Part shown: positions 1 through 7,481 of the stretch, piece after piece
Layout of the letters: each line of letters begins with the position of its first letter
How positions within the stretch are numbered: the stretch's first letter is position 1
Position numbers and translations under genes: made by a program
Notes under the pieces: generated by a model
What the model saw: the letters and a program-made list of their open reading frames with translations, nothing else
The model's database searches: none
What the model was told of the DNA's origin: nothing
Source: Pseudomonadota bacterium
Lineage (GTDB): Bacteria; Pseudomonadota; Alphaproteobacteria; Rhizobiales; Beijerinckiaceae
Assembly (NCBI GenBank): GCA_023393655.1
Contig: JAEWKP010000233.1
Location: 1-31,651 of the forward strand
DNA length: 31,651 nucleotides
Direction: 5' to 3'

Positions 1-690
1 CTGCCCGGCGGCGCCGAAGGACTGCATCGTGCGGATGGCGCCGACCGCCTCGGCCGCGAAGGCGGAGGCATCGGCAAGCCGGTCCTGCGCCGCCCGCGCG
101 CGCCGCCTGACCGAGCGGCCGGACAGGACCAGCGGGATCACGATCAGCGGGATGACGCCGATGACGATGGCGGAGAGCCGCAGGCTCGTCGCCACCATCA
201 TCGCCAGCGCGCCGAGCGTCATGATGGCGTTGCGCAGCGCGATCGAGGCCGTCGAGGCGAAGGTCGACTTGATCTGCGTGGTATCGGCGGTGAGCCGCGA
301 GACGAGGTCGCCCGCCCGGCTCGAATCGAAGAAGGCCGGTTCCAGTCGCGTCAGGTGGCGGAAGACGTCGGCGCGCAGCGACGCGACGATGCGCTCGCCC
401 ACCGTCATCACCAGGTAGAAGCGTGCCGAGCTCGCCAGCGCCAGCACGCCGACCACGCCGATCAGCAGGATGAAATAGCTGTTGGCGAGCTGCTGCTCGC
501 CCCCGGTGAAACCGACATCGATGACGCGACGCACCGCCAGCGGCAGCGCCAGCGTCGCCAGCGAGGCGACGACCAGCGCGACGAGCGCGAGCAGGATCCG
601 GCGCTTCTGCGCCCGCGCATAGGGCCAGAAGGTCGCAAGCGAGCGGAAATCCGGCCGGGCCTTCCTGTCGTTCTTCTCAGCTTCGGCCAC
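1..690 (-). CDS. ABC exporter, transmembrane domain (5' part only)
   Basis: This is the first 230 codons of an ABC half-transporter; the rest lies beyond the left edge. The visible part is a type-1 ABC exporter membrane domain. Hydrophobic segments lie at about residues 31-53, 72-94 and 155-189. The intracellular-loop motif FFDSSRAGDLVSRLTADT (from residue 120) is typical of MsbA/ABCB-like exporters that carry permease and ATPase on one chain. The ATPase domain is not in view, so the substrate cannot be told. I chose the GTG at 690 because AGGAGG sits 8 bases before it; an in-frame ATG at 708 would place that ribosome-binding site inside the gene. It is divergent from rpmE. Confidence 0.85.
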   Translation of the reverse strand, partial: MAEAEKNDRKARPDFRSLATFWPYARAQKRRILLALVALVVASLATLALPLAVRRVIDVGFTGGEQQLANSYFILLIGVVGVLALASSARFYLVMTVGERIVASLRADVFRHLTRLEPAFFDSSRAGDLVSRLTADTTQIKSTFASTASIALRNAIMTLGALAMMVATSLRLSAIVIGVIPLIVIPLVLSGRSVRRRARAAQDRLADASAFAAEAVGAIRTMQSFGAAGQ

Positions 691-720
691 GCACCAGGCC
701 TCCTGCATCTCGCGTACGCG

Positions 721-748
721 TTGCACGCACACTTTTGACCAATATAAA
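721..748 (+). promoter_or_regulatory. Candidate promoter for rpmE
   Basis: TTGCAC (721-726), a 16-base spacer and TATAAA (743-748) fit a housekeeping sigma-70 promoter. Transcription would start near 755 and give rpmE a leader of about 200 bases. Read by eye only. Confidence 0.4.
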
Positions 749-895
749 ACGCGCCCCGGTGAAGCCGATCATGACGAGCTTGGCAAACGACGCAACGCCG
801 CAGGGCCGCTCCCCGGGAGTGCGTCGCGCTTGCGCTGGAGCGCCGGCTGCGATATGTGCACCCAAATTCACGACAGGCTCATCCGAATTCTTTCG

Positions 896-938
896 ACGGG
901 CCGGGCAGGCTCGCCTGCTTGTCGATGCGCCCGTTTTT
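896..938 (+). promoter_or_regulatory. Terminator-like structure in the rpmE leader
   Basis: ACGGGC (896-901) pairs with GCCCGT (929-934), enclosing an inner hairpin GCAGGC/GCCTGC (905-910, 913-918). The right arm runs into TTTTT (934-938). The structure ends 23 bases before the rpmE start codon. This is the shape of an intrinsic terminator or attenuator. Control of L31 synthesis by this leader is inference. Confidence 0.35.
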
Positions 939-961
939 GTAAGCTTTCTGAGGATTTCGTC

Positions 962-1198
962 ATGGCCAAGGCTGGCATCCATCCCGACTATCACGCCATC
1001 AAGGTCGTCATGACCGATGGCACCGAATATGCCACCCGCTCGACCTACGGCAAGGAAGGGGACACCCTCAACCTTGACATCGACCCCACGACCCACCCGG
1101 CCTGGACCGGCGGCACCCAGCATATGCTGGACCGCGGCGGCCGCGTCTCGCGCTTCAACTCGCGCTTCGCCGGCCTGGGCGCGATCGGCAAGAAGTGA
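962..1198 (+). CDS. rpmE: 50S ribosomal protein L31
   Basis: A 78-residue protein of the large ribosomal subunit. The sequence MAKAGIHPDYHAIKVV, then GKEGDTLNLDIDPTTHPAWTGG and the basic end GGRVSRFNSRF, is characteristic of L31. It has none of the cysteines that bind zinc in the C+ form, so it is the zinc-free (C-) type. A ribosome-binding site GAGGA lies 7 bases before the ATG. The gene stands alone, with a candidate promoter and structured leader upstream and a strong intrinsic terminator downstream. Confidence 0.95.
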   Translation: MAKAGIHPDYHAIKVVMTDGTEYATRSTYGKEGDTLNLDIDPTTHPAWTGGTQHMLDRGGRVSRFNSRFAGLGAIGKK

Positions 1199-1240
1199 TG
1201 CTGCGGCGCTGCGGCGCCGCCGTCCTTGACCTGAGACAAG

Positions 1241-1267
1241 AAAACCCGGCCTCGCGGCCGGGTTTTT
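1241..1267 (+). terminator. Intrinsic terminator of rpmE
   Basis: A perfect 11-base stem AAAACCCGGCC/GGCCGGGTTTT (1241-1251 and 1256-1266) with a TCGC loop and a run of five T. It lies 42 bases after the rpmE stop codon. Confidence 0.9.
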
Positions 1268-1319
1268 CGCTTTGGGGCTCAACGCGCCCTCTCCTTAATG
1301 CGTCCTCCACAATCCCCGT

Positions 1320-1415
1320 CGTCATTCCGGACAAGCTGCGAAAGCGGCGCCGATCCGGCATCCATCGGAGGGCGGCGCGCTCTACGATGGATCCCGGGTC
1401 AAGCCCGGGATGACG
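1320..1415. repeat. Intergenic cloverleaf-like palindromic element A
   Basis: An outer stem CGTCAT/ATGACG (1320-1325, 1410-1415) encloses three arms: CCGGA/TCCGG (1327-1331, 1354-1358), ATCCAT/ATGGAT (1360-1365, 1387-1392) and ATCCCGGG/CCCGGGAT (1391-1398, 1404-1411). It lies between the rpmE terminator and the convergent RcdA-like gene and has no reading frame of interest. It resembles the palindromic intergenic repeats common in alphaproteobacterial genomes. Element B at 10095-10187 has the same layout. Confidence 0.6.
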
Positions 1416-1433
1416 GCGCGGTTTTGCAGAAAG

Positions 1434-1964
1434 CTACCGCCCGAAGCCGAGCCGCGCTTCCAGGCTGGCGAGCTGGTTCAGAACGGGATTCACGCTCTCA
1501 CGAATGACAGGTGCGCCCGACATCTGGCCTTCGAGATGGCGGATGCGCTCCTGCAAGCGGAAGGAATGCGCCATCAGGTCGCGCAGCCGCTCGGGCAATT
1601 GCGCCACGATATGCGCGGCCGGCGCCGGCATCGGATCGCCCATTTTGACCTTGTTATGCTCGGTGCGGGCCTGCTCGGCCGTCAGCTCGCCTTCCGCCAC
1701 CGCCCGCTGCACCAGCAGCCAGGAGGCGATCTGCATCAGGCGCGTCGTCAGGCGCATGCTCTCGGTGGCATAGGTCAGCGAGGCTTCGCGCGGCAGGGCG
1801 GCGGCATCCTTGCGCCCGTCACCGTCGAGATAGCCAGCCGTCTGCTCGACCAGTCCCATTCCCTCGCGAAACAGCAGCATGAAGGCATCGGAGCGCACGA
1901 AGCCCCGTGCGAAGGAAATCGCGCCCTCTTCCGTCTGCGGATCGAGCAACTGGGCGTCGTTCAT
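1434..1964 (-). CDS. DUF1465 / RcdA-type protein
   Basis: A 176-residue protein of the DUF1465 family, which includes RcdA of Caulobacter. RcdA is an adaptor that helps deliver CtrA and other substrates to the ClpXP protease during the cell cycle. Family-like stretches are ISFARGFVRSDAFMLLFREGM and LPREASLTYATESMRLTTRLMQ near the N-terminal half, followed by helical sequence. I start it at the ATG at 1964, which has GGGAGA just upstream; the frame stays open to 2012, but that extension (RGARACADGRHR) does not look like protein. Membership of the family is fairly clear; a true RcdA role here is inference. Confidence 0.8.
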   Translation of the reverse strand: MNDAQLLDPQTEEGAISFARGFVRSDAFMLLFREGMGLVEQTAGYLDGDGRKDAAALPREASLTYATESMRLTTRLMQIASWLLVQRAVAEGELTAEQARTEHNKVKMGDPMPAPAAHIVAQLPERLRDLMAHSFRLQERIRHLEGQMSGAPVIRESVNPVLNQLASLEARLGFGR

Positions 1965-2076
1965 GCGGTGTCTCCCATCGGCACAAGCCCGTGCGCCTCT
2001 GGAACGCGTCACGGATCAGGATACCGATGTCGCAAGGATAGCGCCGATCCCGTTTGCCGGCGCCGGTAAGGTGTCG

Positions 2077-2095
2077 TTAACCTTAACGAGGCTAA
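2077..2095. promoter_or_regulatory. CtrA-like TTAA cluster upstream of the RcdA-like gene
   Basis: TTAA occurs at 2077-2080 and 2083-2086, followed by CTAAA at 2091-2095, about 115-130 bases upstream of the RcdA-like start codon. CtrA binds TTAA-N7-TTAA, and the spacing here is not exact. Listed as a weak candidate only. Confidence 0.2.
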
Positions 2096-2170
2096 ACCCC
2101 TGTGGCGACAACAAGGCGGGCGGCTCCACAGGAGCATCCCAGATCCGCCGGGTCCGGGGAACGCGCAGGC

Positions 2171-2196
2171 AAAAAAAGAGCCGCCAAGGGCGGCTC
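2171..2196 (-). terminator. Intrinsic terminator (minus strand)
   Basis: The stem GAGCCGCC/GGCGGCTC (2178-2185, 2189-2196) has a 3-base loop. On the minus strand it is followed by seven T (2177-2171). It would end the DUF1192 transcript and/or the candidate sRNA. Confidence 0.85.
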
Positions 2197-2266
2197 GAAG
2201 GTCAACAGGGAGGCGTCAAACAGAGTGGGCAGGAGCCACTCGACATCCAGACAAACTGGATGATCC
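2172..2266 (-). ncRNA. Candidate small RNA with anti-Shine-Dalgarno motifs
   Basis: Read on the minus strand there are, in order: a possible promoter TTAACA-N17-AAGTAT (2300-2295 and 2277-2272); hairpin 1, CATCCAG/CTGGATG (2262-2244); hairpin 2, GAGTGG/CCACTC (2241-2223) with CTCCTGC in its loop; a linker with CCTCCCTG (2213-2206); and an intrinsic terminator. Predicted length is about 95 bases. CUCC-rich loops can pair with ribosome-binding sites, as in several known alphaproteobacterial sRNAs. It may instead be only the structured 3' end of the DUF1192 mRNA. Confidence 0.45.
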
Positions 2267-2287
2267 GATTCATACTTTGGAATCATT

Positions 2288-2315
2288 AACGCCCTGTTAA
2301 CGGGCGTTTCTTTTT
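2288..2315 (+). terminator. Possible plus-strand terminator
   Basis: AACGCCC (2288-2294) pairs with GGGCGTT (2302-2308) and is followed by a T-rich run. No plus-strand gene ends just before it, so it may protect the DUF1192 region from antisense transcription. It overlaps the proposed -35 box of the candidate sRNA. Confidence 0.4.
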
Positions 2316-2324
2316 GACGCTTTT

Positions 2325-2525
2325 TCAGGCGGGCTTGCGGAAGAACGCGTCCGCGGCGGAGCGCGAGGCGTCCTTGCGGGATCGGGCCTCGATCAGGCGC
2401 TCGATCTCGGCTCTGAGCGCGGCGACCCGCTCGTCGATCTCGCCAAGCGACAGCGTCGACAGATCCTGCCCGATCTCGTGCACGCTCTTCGGCTTGGGGC
2501 GGTCATCCTCCGGGAATATCGACAT
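2325..2525 (-). CDS. DUF1192 family small protein
   Basis: A 66-residue protein beginning MSIFPEDDRPKPKSVHEIGQDL and continuing LSLGEIDERVAALRAEIERL, which matches the short DUF1192 family of alphaproteobacteria. The second half is a predicted amphipathic or coiled helix. The function of the family is unknown. The ATG at 2525 is preceded by GAGG with a 5-base gap; an upstream extension to 2546 is possible but less likely. It is divergent from the quinone oxidoreductase gene. Confidence 0.75.
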   Translation of the reverse strand: MSIFPEDDRPKPKSVHEIGQDLSTLSLGEIDERVAALRAEIERLIEARSRKDASRSAADAFFRKPA

Positions 2526-2619
2526 GGCGGCCTCGCATCTGCTCAAACTGCGCGGGGCAAGCTAACCAACTCCCCGCCGCAGTCACGCTGCGACGCACCA
2601 TTCCGAAAGGCCTCCGCCC

Positions 2620-3621
2620 ATGACCACTCCCCTTCCCGAGACGATGACGGCGATCGGCATGGCGGCTCCGGGCGGCCCCGAGGTCCTGCGGCCGGAAACC
2701 CGCCCGGTCCCGAAGCCCGGTCCGGGCCAGATCCTCGTCGCCATCGCCGCCGCCGGCGTGAACCGCCCCGACGTCCTGCAGAGACAGGGCGGCTACAACC
2801 CGCCGCCCGGCGCCTCCGACATCCCCGGCCTCGAGTTCGCCGGCACGGTGGTCGCGCAAGGCGAAGGCGCCAATCGCTTTGCCGTAGGCTCGACCGTCTG
2901 CGCCCTCGTGGCGGGCGGCGGCTATGCCGAATATGCCGTGGTCGACGAGAGCAACGCCCTGCCCGCTCCCAAGGGCCTGACGCTGACCGAGGCCGGCGCG
3001 ATCCCCGAGACCTTCTTCACCGTCTGGACCAATGTCTTCCAGCGCGGCCGCCTGCAGGCGGGCGAGAGCTTCCTCGTCCATGGCGGCTCGTCCGGCATCG
3101 GCACGACGGCGATCCAGCTCGCCAAGGCTTTTGGCGCGACGGTCTTGGCAACCGCCGGATCCGACGACAAATGCGCGGCCTGTCTTGAGCTCGGCGCCGA
3201 CCACGCCATCAACTACCGGACTGAGGATTTCGTCGCAGCGGCGAAGGCGGCGACGGGCGGACGCGGCACCGACCTGATCCTCGACATGGTCGGCGGCGAC
3301 TATATCGATCGCAACTACGAGCTCGCGGCCGATCAGGGGCGCATCGTCCAGATCGCCTTCCTCAACGGGCCGAAGGCGACGGTCAATTTCAGCCGTCTGA
3401 TGCTGAAGCGGCTGAGCCATACCGGCTCGACGCTGCGGCCGCGCACCGTGCCCGAGAAAGCGGCCATCGCTGCCGAACTGCACGCGAAGGTCTGGCCCCT
3501 GCTCGAGGCCGGGCGCTGCAAGCCGCTGGTCCACGCCACCTTCCCGCTGGGGCAGGCGGCCGAGGCCCATCGCCTGATGGAATCCAGCGCCCATATCGGC
3601 AAGATCGTGCTGACGGTGTGA
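2620..3621 (+). CDS. NAD(P)H:quinone oxidoreductase, PIG3 type
   Basis: A 333-residue zinc-free medium-chain dehydrogenase/reductase. The N-terminal GroES-like domain contains GVNRPDVLQRQGGY (residues 46-59) and PGLEFAGTV (69-77). The cofactor-binding domain contains VHGGSSGIGTTAIQLAKAFG (from 153), the AxxGxxG-type NADPH loop of the quinone oxidoreductase/TP53I3 group. Expected role: NADPH-dependent reduction of quinones in the cytosol, possibly protective against oxidative stress; the natural substrate is unknown. It ends about 180 bases before the TrcR gene, which has its own promoter. Confidence 0.85.
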   Translation: MTTPLPETMTAIGMAAPGGPEVLRPETRPVPKPGPGQILVAIAAAGVNRPDVLQRQGGYNPPPGASDIPGLEFAGTVVAQGEGANRFAVGSTVCALVAGGGYAEYAVVDESNALPAPKGLTLTEAGAIPETFFTVWTNVFQRGRLQAGESFLVHGGSSGIGTTAIQLAKAFGATVLATAGSDDKCAACLELGADHAINYRTEDFVAAAKAATGGRGTDLILDMVGGDYIDRNYELAADQGRIVQIAFLNGPKATVNFSRLMLKRLSHTGSTLRPRTVPEKAAIAAELHAKVWPLLEAGRCKPLVHATFPLGQAAEAHRLMESSAHIGKIVLTV

Positions 3622-3634
3622 GCGCTGCTTTTCA

Positions 3635-3663
3635 TGGACACTTGCCCCGCCCTCGCCTATAAG
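3635..3663 (+). promoter_or_regulatory. Candidate promoter for the TrcR-MBL pair
   Basis: TGGACA (3635-3640), a 17-base spacer and TATAAG (3658-3663). The predicted start is near 3670, leaving a leader of about 130 bases. The rpsU candidate promoter has the same TGGACA box and spacing. Confidence 0.5.
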
Positions 3664-3801
3664 GCGCGCCATCCTGCTCATCGTCGATGATTTGGATGGC
3701 CGGCCGGGGAGGCCGTTCGGCGCATGAGAGCTATTGTCCGCGACCCTGCCTTTACGAGCCCCACCGAGCGGCGGCGCGAAGGCGAACAGGAGACCGTTGC
3801 C

Positions 3802-4530
3802 GTGTCACAAACCCCGCTGATGCCCAAGGCCACCGCGGTCTGGCTGGTCGAGAACACCTCGCTGACGTTCGAGCAGATCGCCGAGTTCTGCAAGCTGCAC
3901 CCGCTCGAAGTGCGCGGCATCGCGGATGGCGAAGTCGCCGCCGGCATCAAGGGTCTCGACCCGATCACCTCCGGCCAGCTCACCCGCGAGGAACTGGAGC
4001 GCGCCGCCAAGAACCCGAGCCACCACCTCAAGCTCGCCGAGCGCAAGGTGAAGGTGCCGGAGATCAAGCGCACCAAGGGCCCGCGCTACACCCCGGTTTC
4101 CAAGCGCCAGGACCGTCCGACCGCCATCCTCTGGCTGCTGCGCAACCACCCCGAGCTCAAGGACGCGCAGGTCATCCGCCTGATCGGCACGACCAAGTCG
4201 ACCATCGCGCAGATCCGCGACCGCACACACTGGAACGCCCAGACGCTGACCCCGATCGACCCGGTCAGCCTCGGCCTGTGCTCGCAGATCGACCTCGATT
4301 TCGAAGTCGGCCGCGCCGCCAAGGACCGTCCGGCCGCGCTGGTCGAGGCCGGCTCGACCCTGCTCTCGGCCGAGGAGACCACCGCGCCGGAGCCCAAGCC
4401 CAGCGAGACCCAGCCCTTCGCCGACATGAGCCGGCCGAAGCGCGAGGAAGAAGCGGCGATCGACGTCGATTCCGTCTTCGCCAAGTTGAAGCAGGTCAGG
4501 CGCCCGGCCGAGGACGAGGACGACGAGTAA
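3802..4530 (+). CDS. trcR: Cell cycle transcriptional regulator TrcR (DUF1013)
   Basis: A 242-residue protein of the DUF1013 family, named TrcR as a cell-cycle transcriptional regulator of alphaproteobacteria. The first part, MPKATAVWLVENTSLTFEQIAEFC, and the later RPTAILWLLRNHPELKDAQ with VIRLIGTTKSTIAQIRDRTHW both look like helix-turn-helix units. The C-terminal quarter is low-complexity and ends in an acidic tail (EDEDDE). I start it at the GTG at 3802 because AGGAGA lies 8 bases upstream; the frame is open to 3724, but the extra residues are not family-like. The MBL-fold gene follows after 25 bases and is probably co-transcribed. Confidence 0.85.
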   Translation: MSQTPLMPKATAVWLVENTSLTFEQIAEFCKLHPLEVRGIADGEVAAGIKGLDPITSGQLTREELERAAKNPSHHLKLAERKVKVPEIKRTKGPRYTPVSKRQDRPTAILWLLRNHPELKDAQVIRLIGTTKSTIAQIRDRTHWNAQTLTPIDPVSLGLCSQIDLDFEVGRAAKDRPAALVEAGSTLLSAEETTAPEPKPSETQPFADMSRPKREEEAAIDVDSVFAKLKQVRRPAEDEDDE

Positions 4531-4555
4531 GAGCTCTCAACCAGGGACGCTGCGC

Positions 4556-5446
4556 ATGTCGAGCTTGGACGGTCTCGCCTTCACCTTCCTCGGCACCGGC
4601 GCACCGCCTGTCAGCCTGCGTCGCGCCGGCCCCTCGCATCTCGTCGAGGCGGCTGGCCGCAAGCTGCTGATCGACTGCGGCTCCGGCGTCAGCCAGCGCC
4701 TGGTCGCCGCCGGCACGCGCGGCGCCGATATCGATGCGCTGATCGTCACCCACGAGCATTCCGACCATCTGGTCGATTTCTACCAGCTCGTGGTCTCCTC
4801 CTGGCATCAGGGCCGCGCCAGGCCCTGGCGGGTGCTCGCTCCCGCGCCCGCCCTCGCCAATCTCCGCGCGCAATATGCCGCCTTCGAGCGCGAGCGGACC
4901 CTGCGCATCGCCTTCGAGAAGCGACCCGATGCGACGGGGCTCGAGGTCATCTTCGAAGAACTGCACGAAGGCCCGGTCACCGGTCTCGGTGAGCTCTCCG
5001 TCGAGGCCTTCCTGGTCGATCACCGCCCGGTCGAGCCGGCTTTCGGCCTGAGCGTGTCGCATGGCGCAGCGCGCCTCGTCTTCTCCGGCGACACCCGCCT
5101 GACCCCTTCGCTGGAAACGCAAGCCGCCGGCTGCGACCTGCTGGTCTGTGAGGTCTTCATTGCCAGCCAGATGCCGGTCGTCGCCGGGGTTCGGTCCGCG
5201 CAGACGGTCGCCGCGGTCGAGAGCTACCACATGACGCCGGCTGTCGTGGCAGGGCTCGCGACGCGTGCCGGAGCCAAGGCGCTGGCGTTGACCCATCTGG
5301 TGCCGCCGAACGCGGACACCACCGCGCTCGCCCGCGAAGTGCGGGCAGCCGGCTATGCCGGCGCCTTGCTGGTCGGCGAAGACCTCATGCGCCTCGCCGT
5401 TCCGGAACGGCTGCTGAGCTGGAACGGCGCGACGATCGCCTACTAA
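4556..5446 (+). CDS. MBL-fold metallohydrolase (RNase Z-like)
   Basis: A 296-residue cytosolic protein with a metallo-beta-lactamase fold. Metal ligands are visible in THEHSDH (residues 65-71), in the SGDT motif in the second half and in the late THLVPP. LGTGAPP near the start, with DCGSG at 40-44, is the pattern of the RNase Z/arylsulfatase-like group. At this length it is close to short RNase Z proteins, but the hallmark exosite arm is not obvious, so tRNA 3'-end processing is only one option; phosphodiesterase or lactonase activity is also possible. It lies just downstream of TrcR and converges on prpE with a 22-base gap. Confidence 0.75.
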   Translation: MSSLDGLAFTFLGTGAPPVSLRRAGPSHLVEAAGRKLLIDCGSGVSQRLVAAGTRGADIDALIVTHEHSDHLVDFYQLVVSSWHQGRARPWRVLAPAPALANLRAQYAAFERERTLRIAFEKRPDATGLEVIFEELHEGPVTGLGELSVEAFLVDHRPVEPAFGLSVSHGAARLVFSGDTRLTPSLETQAAGCDLLVCEVFIASQMPVVAGVRSAQTVAAVESYHMTPAVVAGLATRAGAKALALTHLVPPNADTTALAREVRAAGYAGALLVGEDLMRLAVPERLLSWNGATIAY

Positions 5447-5468
5447 GCTCGCCCCGAAACGGCCGACC

Positions 5469-7403
5469 CTACCCGATCCCCCGGCCCTTCAGCGCCACGC
5501 CGATCTCGCCGAGCACCGCAAGATCCTCGATCGTCGCCGGCACCGCATAATCCTCGCCATCGGCGATCTTCTTCATCGTCGCCCTGAGGATCTTGCCGGA
5601 GCGCGTCTTCGGCAGCCGGGCGACCGTCAGCGCCAGCTTGAACGCCGCCACCGGCCCGATCCGCTCGCGCACCAGCGCGACGAGCTCGCGCTCGACCTGC
5701 TCGGGCGTCTCGGTCGCGCCCGCCTTCAGCACGACGAAGCCGCAAGGCTGCTCGCCCTTGAGTGCGTCGCGGATGCCGACCACCGCGCATTCCGCCACCG
5801 CCGGATGCGCCGCCAGCACCTCCTCCATCCCGCCTGTCGAGAGCCGGTGCCCGGCGACATTGATGATGTCGTCGGTGCGGCCCATGATGAAGACATAGCC
5901 GTCCGCCTCGATGAAGCCGGCATCCGATGTGTTGTAGTAGCCCGGATAGGTCGTGAGATAGGCCTCCCTGAAGCGCGTATCGTCGTTCCACAGCGTCGTC
6001 AGCGCGCCGGGCGGCAATGGCAGCTTCAGCACGATCGCGCCCATCGTGCCGGGTTCGACCAGTCGCCCGCCCTCGTCGAGGCATTGCACGTCCCAGCCGG
6101 GCAGCGGCACGGTCGACGAGCCGTGCTTCACCGGCAGGAGGCCGAGGCCCAGGGGATCGCCGACGATCGGCGAACCGCTCTCGGTCTGCCACCAATGGTC
6201 GATCACCGGCACTTGCAGCAGCGTTTCGGCCCATTTCAGCGTCTCGGGATCGGCCCGCTCGCCGGCAAGGAACAGCGCCCTGAAGCGCGACAGGTCGTGG
6301 CCGGCGAGGTGCCTGCCCTCGGGGTCCTCCTTGCGGATGGCACGGAAGGCGGTCGGCGCCGTGAACAGCACCTTGGCGCCGTGCTCGGCGATCACCCGCC
6401 AGAAGGCGCCGGGATCGGGCGTGCCGACCGGCTTGCCCTCGTAGAGCACGCTGGTGGCGCCCTGGATCAGCGGCGCATAGACGATATAGCCGTGGCCGAC
6501 GACCCAGCCGACATCGGAGGCGCAGAACATCACCTCGCCCGGCCCGACATCGAAGAGCTGGTCCATCGTCGCCTTGAGCACGACCATGTGCCCGCCATTG
6601 TCGCGCACCACGCCCTTGGGCCGTCCGGTCGTGCCGGAGGTGTAGAGGATGTAGAGCGGGTCCGTCGCCGCGACCTCGACGCAATCCGCCTTGCGCCCCG
6701 CGGCCTTCGCCGCAGCCACCAGCGTGCGCCAGTTCTTGTCGCGGGTCACATGCATCGAGGCATCGGCCTGGGGCCGCTGCAGCACGACGCAGGCCTGCGG
6801 CTTGTGCCTGGCCATCTCGATCGCGCCGTCGAGCAGCGGCTTGTACTCGACCACGCGCGTCGGCTCGATGCCGCAGGTCGCGGTCAGAATCACCTTGGGC
6901 TCGGCATCGTCGATGCGTGTCGCCAGCTCCTTCGCCGCGAAACCGCCGAACACCACCGAATGCACCGCGCCGATCCGGGCGCAGGCCAGCATCGCGAAGA
7001 CCGCTTCCGGCACCATCGGCATGTAGATGATGACGCGGTCGCCCTTCACCACGCCGAGATCCTGCAGGACGGCGGCGAACGTCGCGACCTCTTCCAGCAT
7101 CTCAGCGTAGGTATAACTCGCCTTCGTCCCGGTGACCGGGCTGTCATAGATCAGCGCGGCCTGCTGCCCGCGCCCGTCGCGCACATGCCGGTCGAGCGCG
7201 TTGAAGCAGGTGTTGCAGGTCGCATCCGGGAACCAGCGGCCATAAATGCCCGCAGTCGGATCGAAGGCCGTCTCTGGCGGCTTGATCCAGTCGATGCCTT
7301 TTGCGATCTCCAGCCAATAGGCATCCGGATCGGCCTGCCATCTTGCATAGGTTTCGGCATAGCCTTGCGCCGGGCGGGCGGGCGCCGCATGGGAGCCATT
7401 CAT
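5469..7403 (-). CDS. prpE: Propionyl-CoA synthetase
   Basis: A 644-residue AMP-forming acid-CoA ligase of the acetyl/propionyl-CoA synthetase group. It converts propionate, ATP and CoA to propionyl-CoA in the cytosol. Visible features are the N-terminal ACS-type region (YAETYARWQADPDAYW), the P-loop YTSGTTGRPKG (254-264), HWWQTESG, the hinge GRTDDIINVAGHRLSTGGMEE and the catalytic KTRSGK ending at Lys604, the residue acetylated in the family. The NTCFNALDRHV pattern and overall length favour PrpE over Acs. The palindrome TTTGCGCAAA lies 69 bases upstream. It is divergent from the TauE/SafE permease gene. Confidence 0.9.
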   Translation of the reverse strand: MNGSHAAPARPAQGYAETYARWQADPDAYWLEIAKGIDWIKPPETAFDPTAGIYGRWFPDATCNTCFNALDRHVRDGRGQQAALIYDSPVTGTKASYTYAEMLEEVATFAAVLQDLGVVKGDRVIIYMPMVPEAVFAMLACARIGAVHSVVFGGFAAKELATRIDDAEPKVILTATCGIEPTRVVEYKPLLDGAIEMARHKPQACVVLQRPQADASMHVTRDKNWRTLVAAAKAAGRKADCVEVAATDPLYILYTSGTTGRPKGVVRDNGGHMVVLKATMDQLFDVGPGEVMFCASDVGWVVGHGYIVYAPLIQGATSVLYEGKPVGTPDPGAFWRVIAEHGAKVLFTAPTAFRAIRKEDPEGRHLAGHDLSRFRALFLAGERADPETLKWAETLLQVPVIDHWWQTESGSPIVGDPLGLGLLPVKHGSSTVPLPGWDVQCLDEGGRLVEPGTMGAIVLKLPLPPGALTTLWNDDTRFREAYLTTYPGYYNTSDAGFIEADGYVFIMGRTDDIINVAGHRLSTGGMEEVLAAHPAVAECAVVGIRDALKGEQPCGFVVLKAGATETPEQVERELVALVRERIGPVAAFKLALTVARLPKTRSGKILRATMKKIADGEDYAVPATIEDLAVLGEIGVALKGRGIG

Positions 7404-7471
7404 CGGAAGCGTTCCTCTGCGCCGGGTTTCATCCTAAAGCCCCGTGGCGAGCCGGCGATGGCGGGGCTGAT

Positions 7472-7481
7472 TTTGCGCAAA
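7472..7481. promoter_or_regulatory. Candidate operator TTTGCGCAAA upstream of prpE
   Basis: A perfect 10-base palindrome in the 175-base divergent region between prpE and the TauE/SafE gene. The surrounding 14 bases (ATTTTGCGCAAACC) recur at 23610-23623. TTTGC/GCAAA half sites recall the targets of ScfR-type short-chain acyl regulators such as PccR; that link is inference. Confidence 0.35.

Noticed and set aside
677..1282. 201-residue minus-strand reading frame
   Set aside because: It runs antisense across rpmE and the ABC exporter start; its composition is Arg/Ala-rich shadow sequence with no family pattern.
1879..2289. Plus-strand frame ending just before a terminator-like hairpin
   Set aside because: It overlaps the start of the RcdA-like gene on the other strand and has no ribosome-binding site or protein-like composition. 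The hairpin therefore has no clear plus-strand gene.
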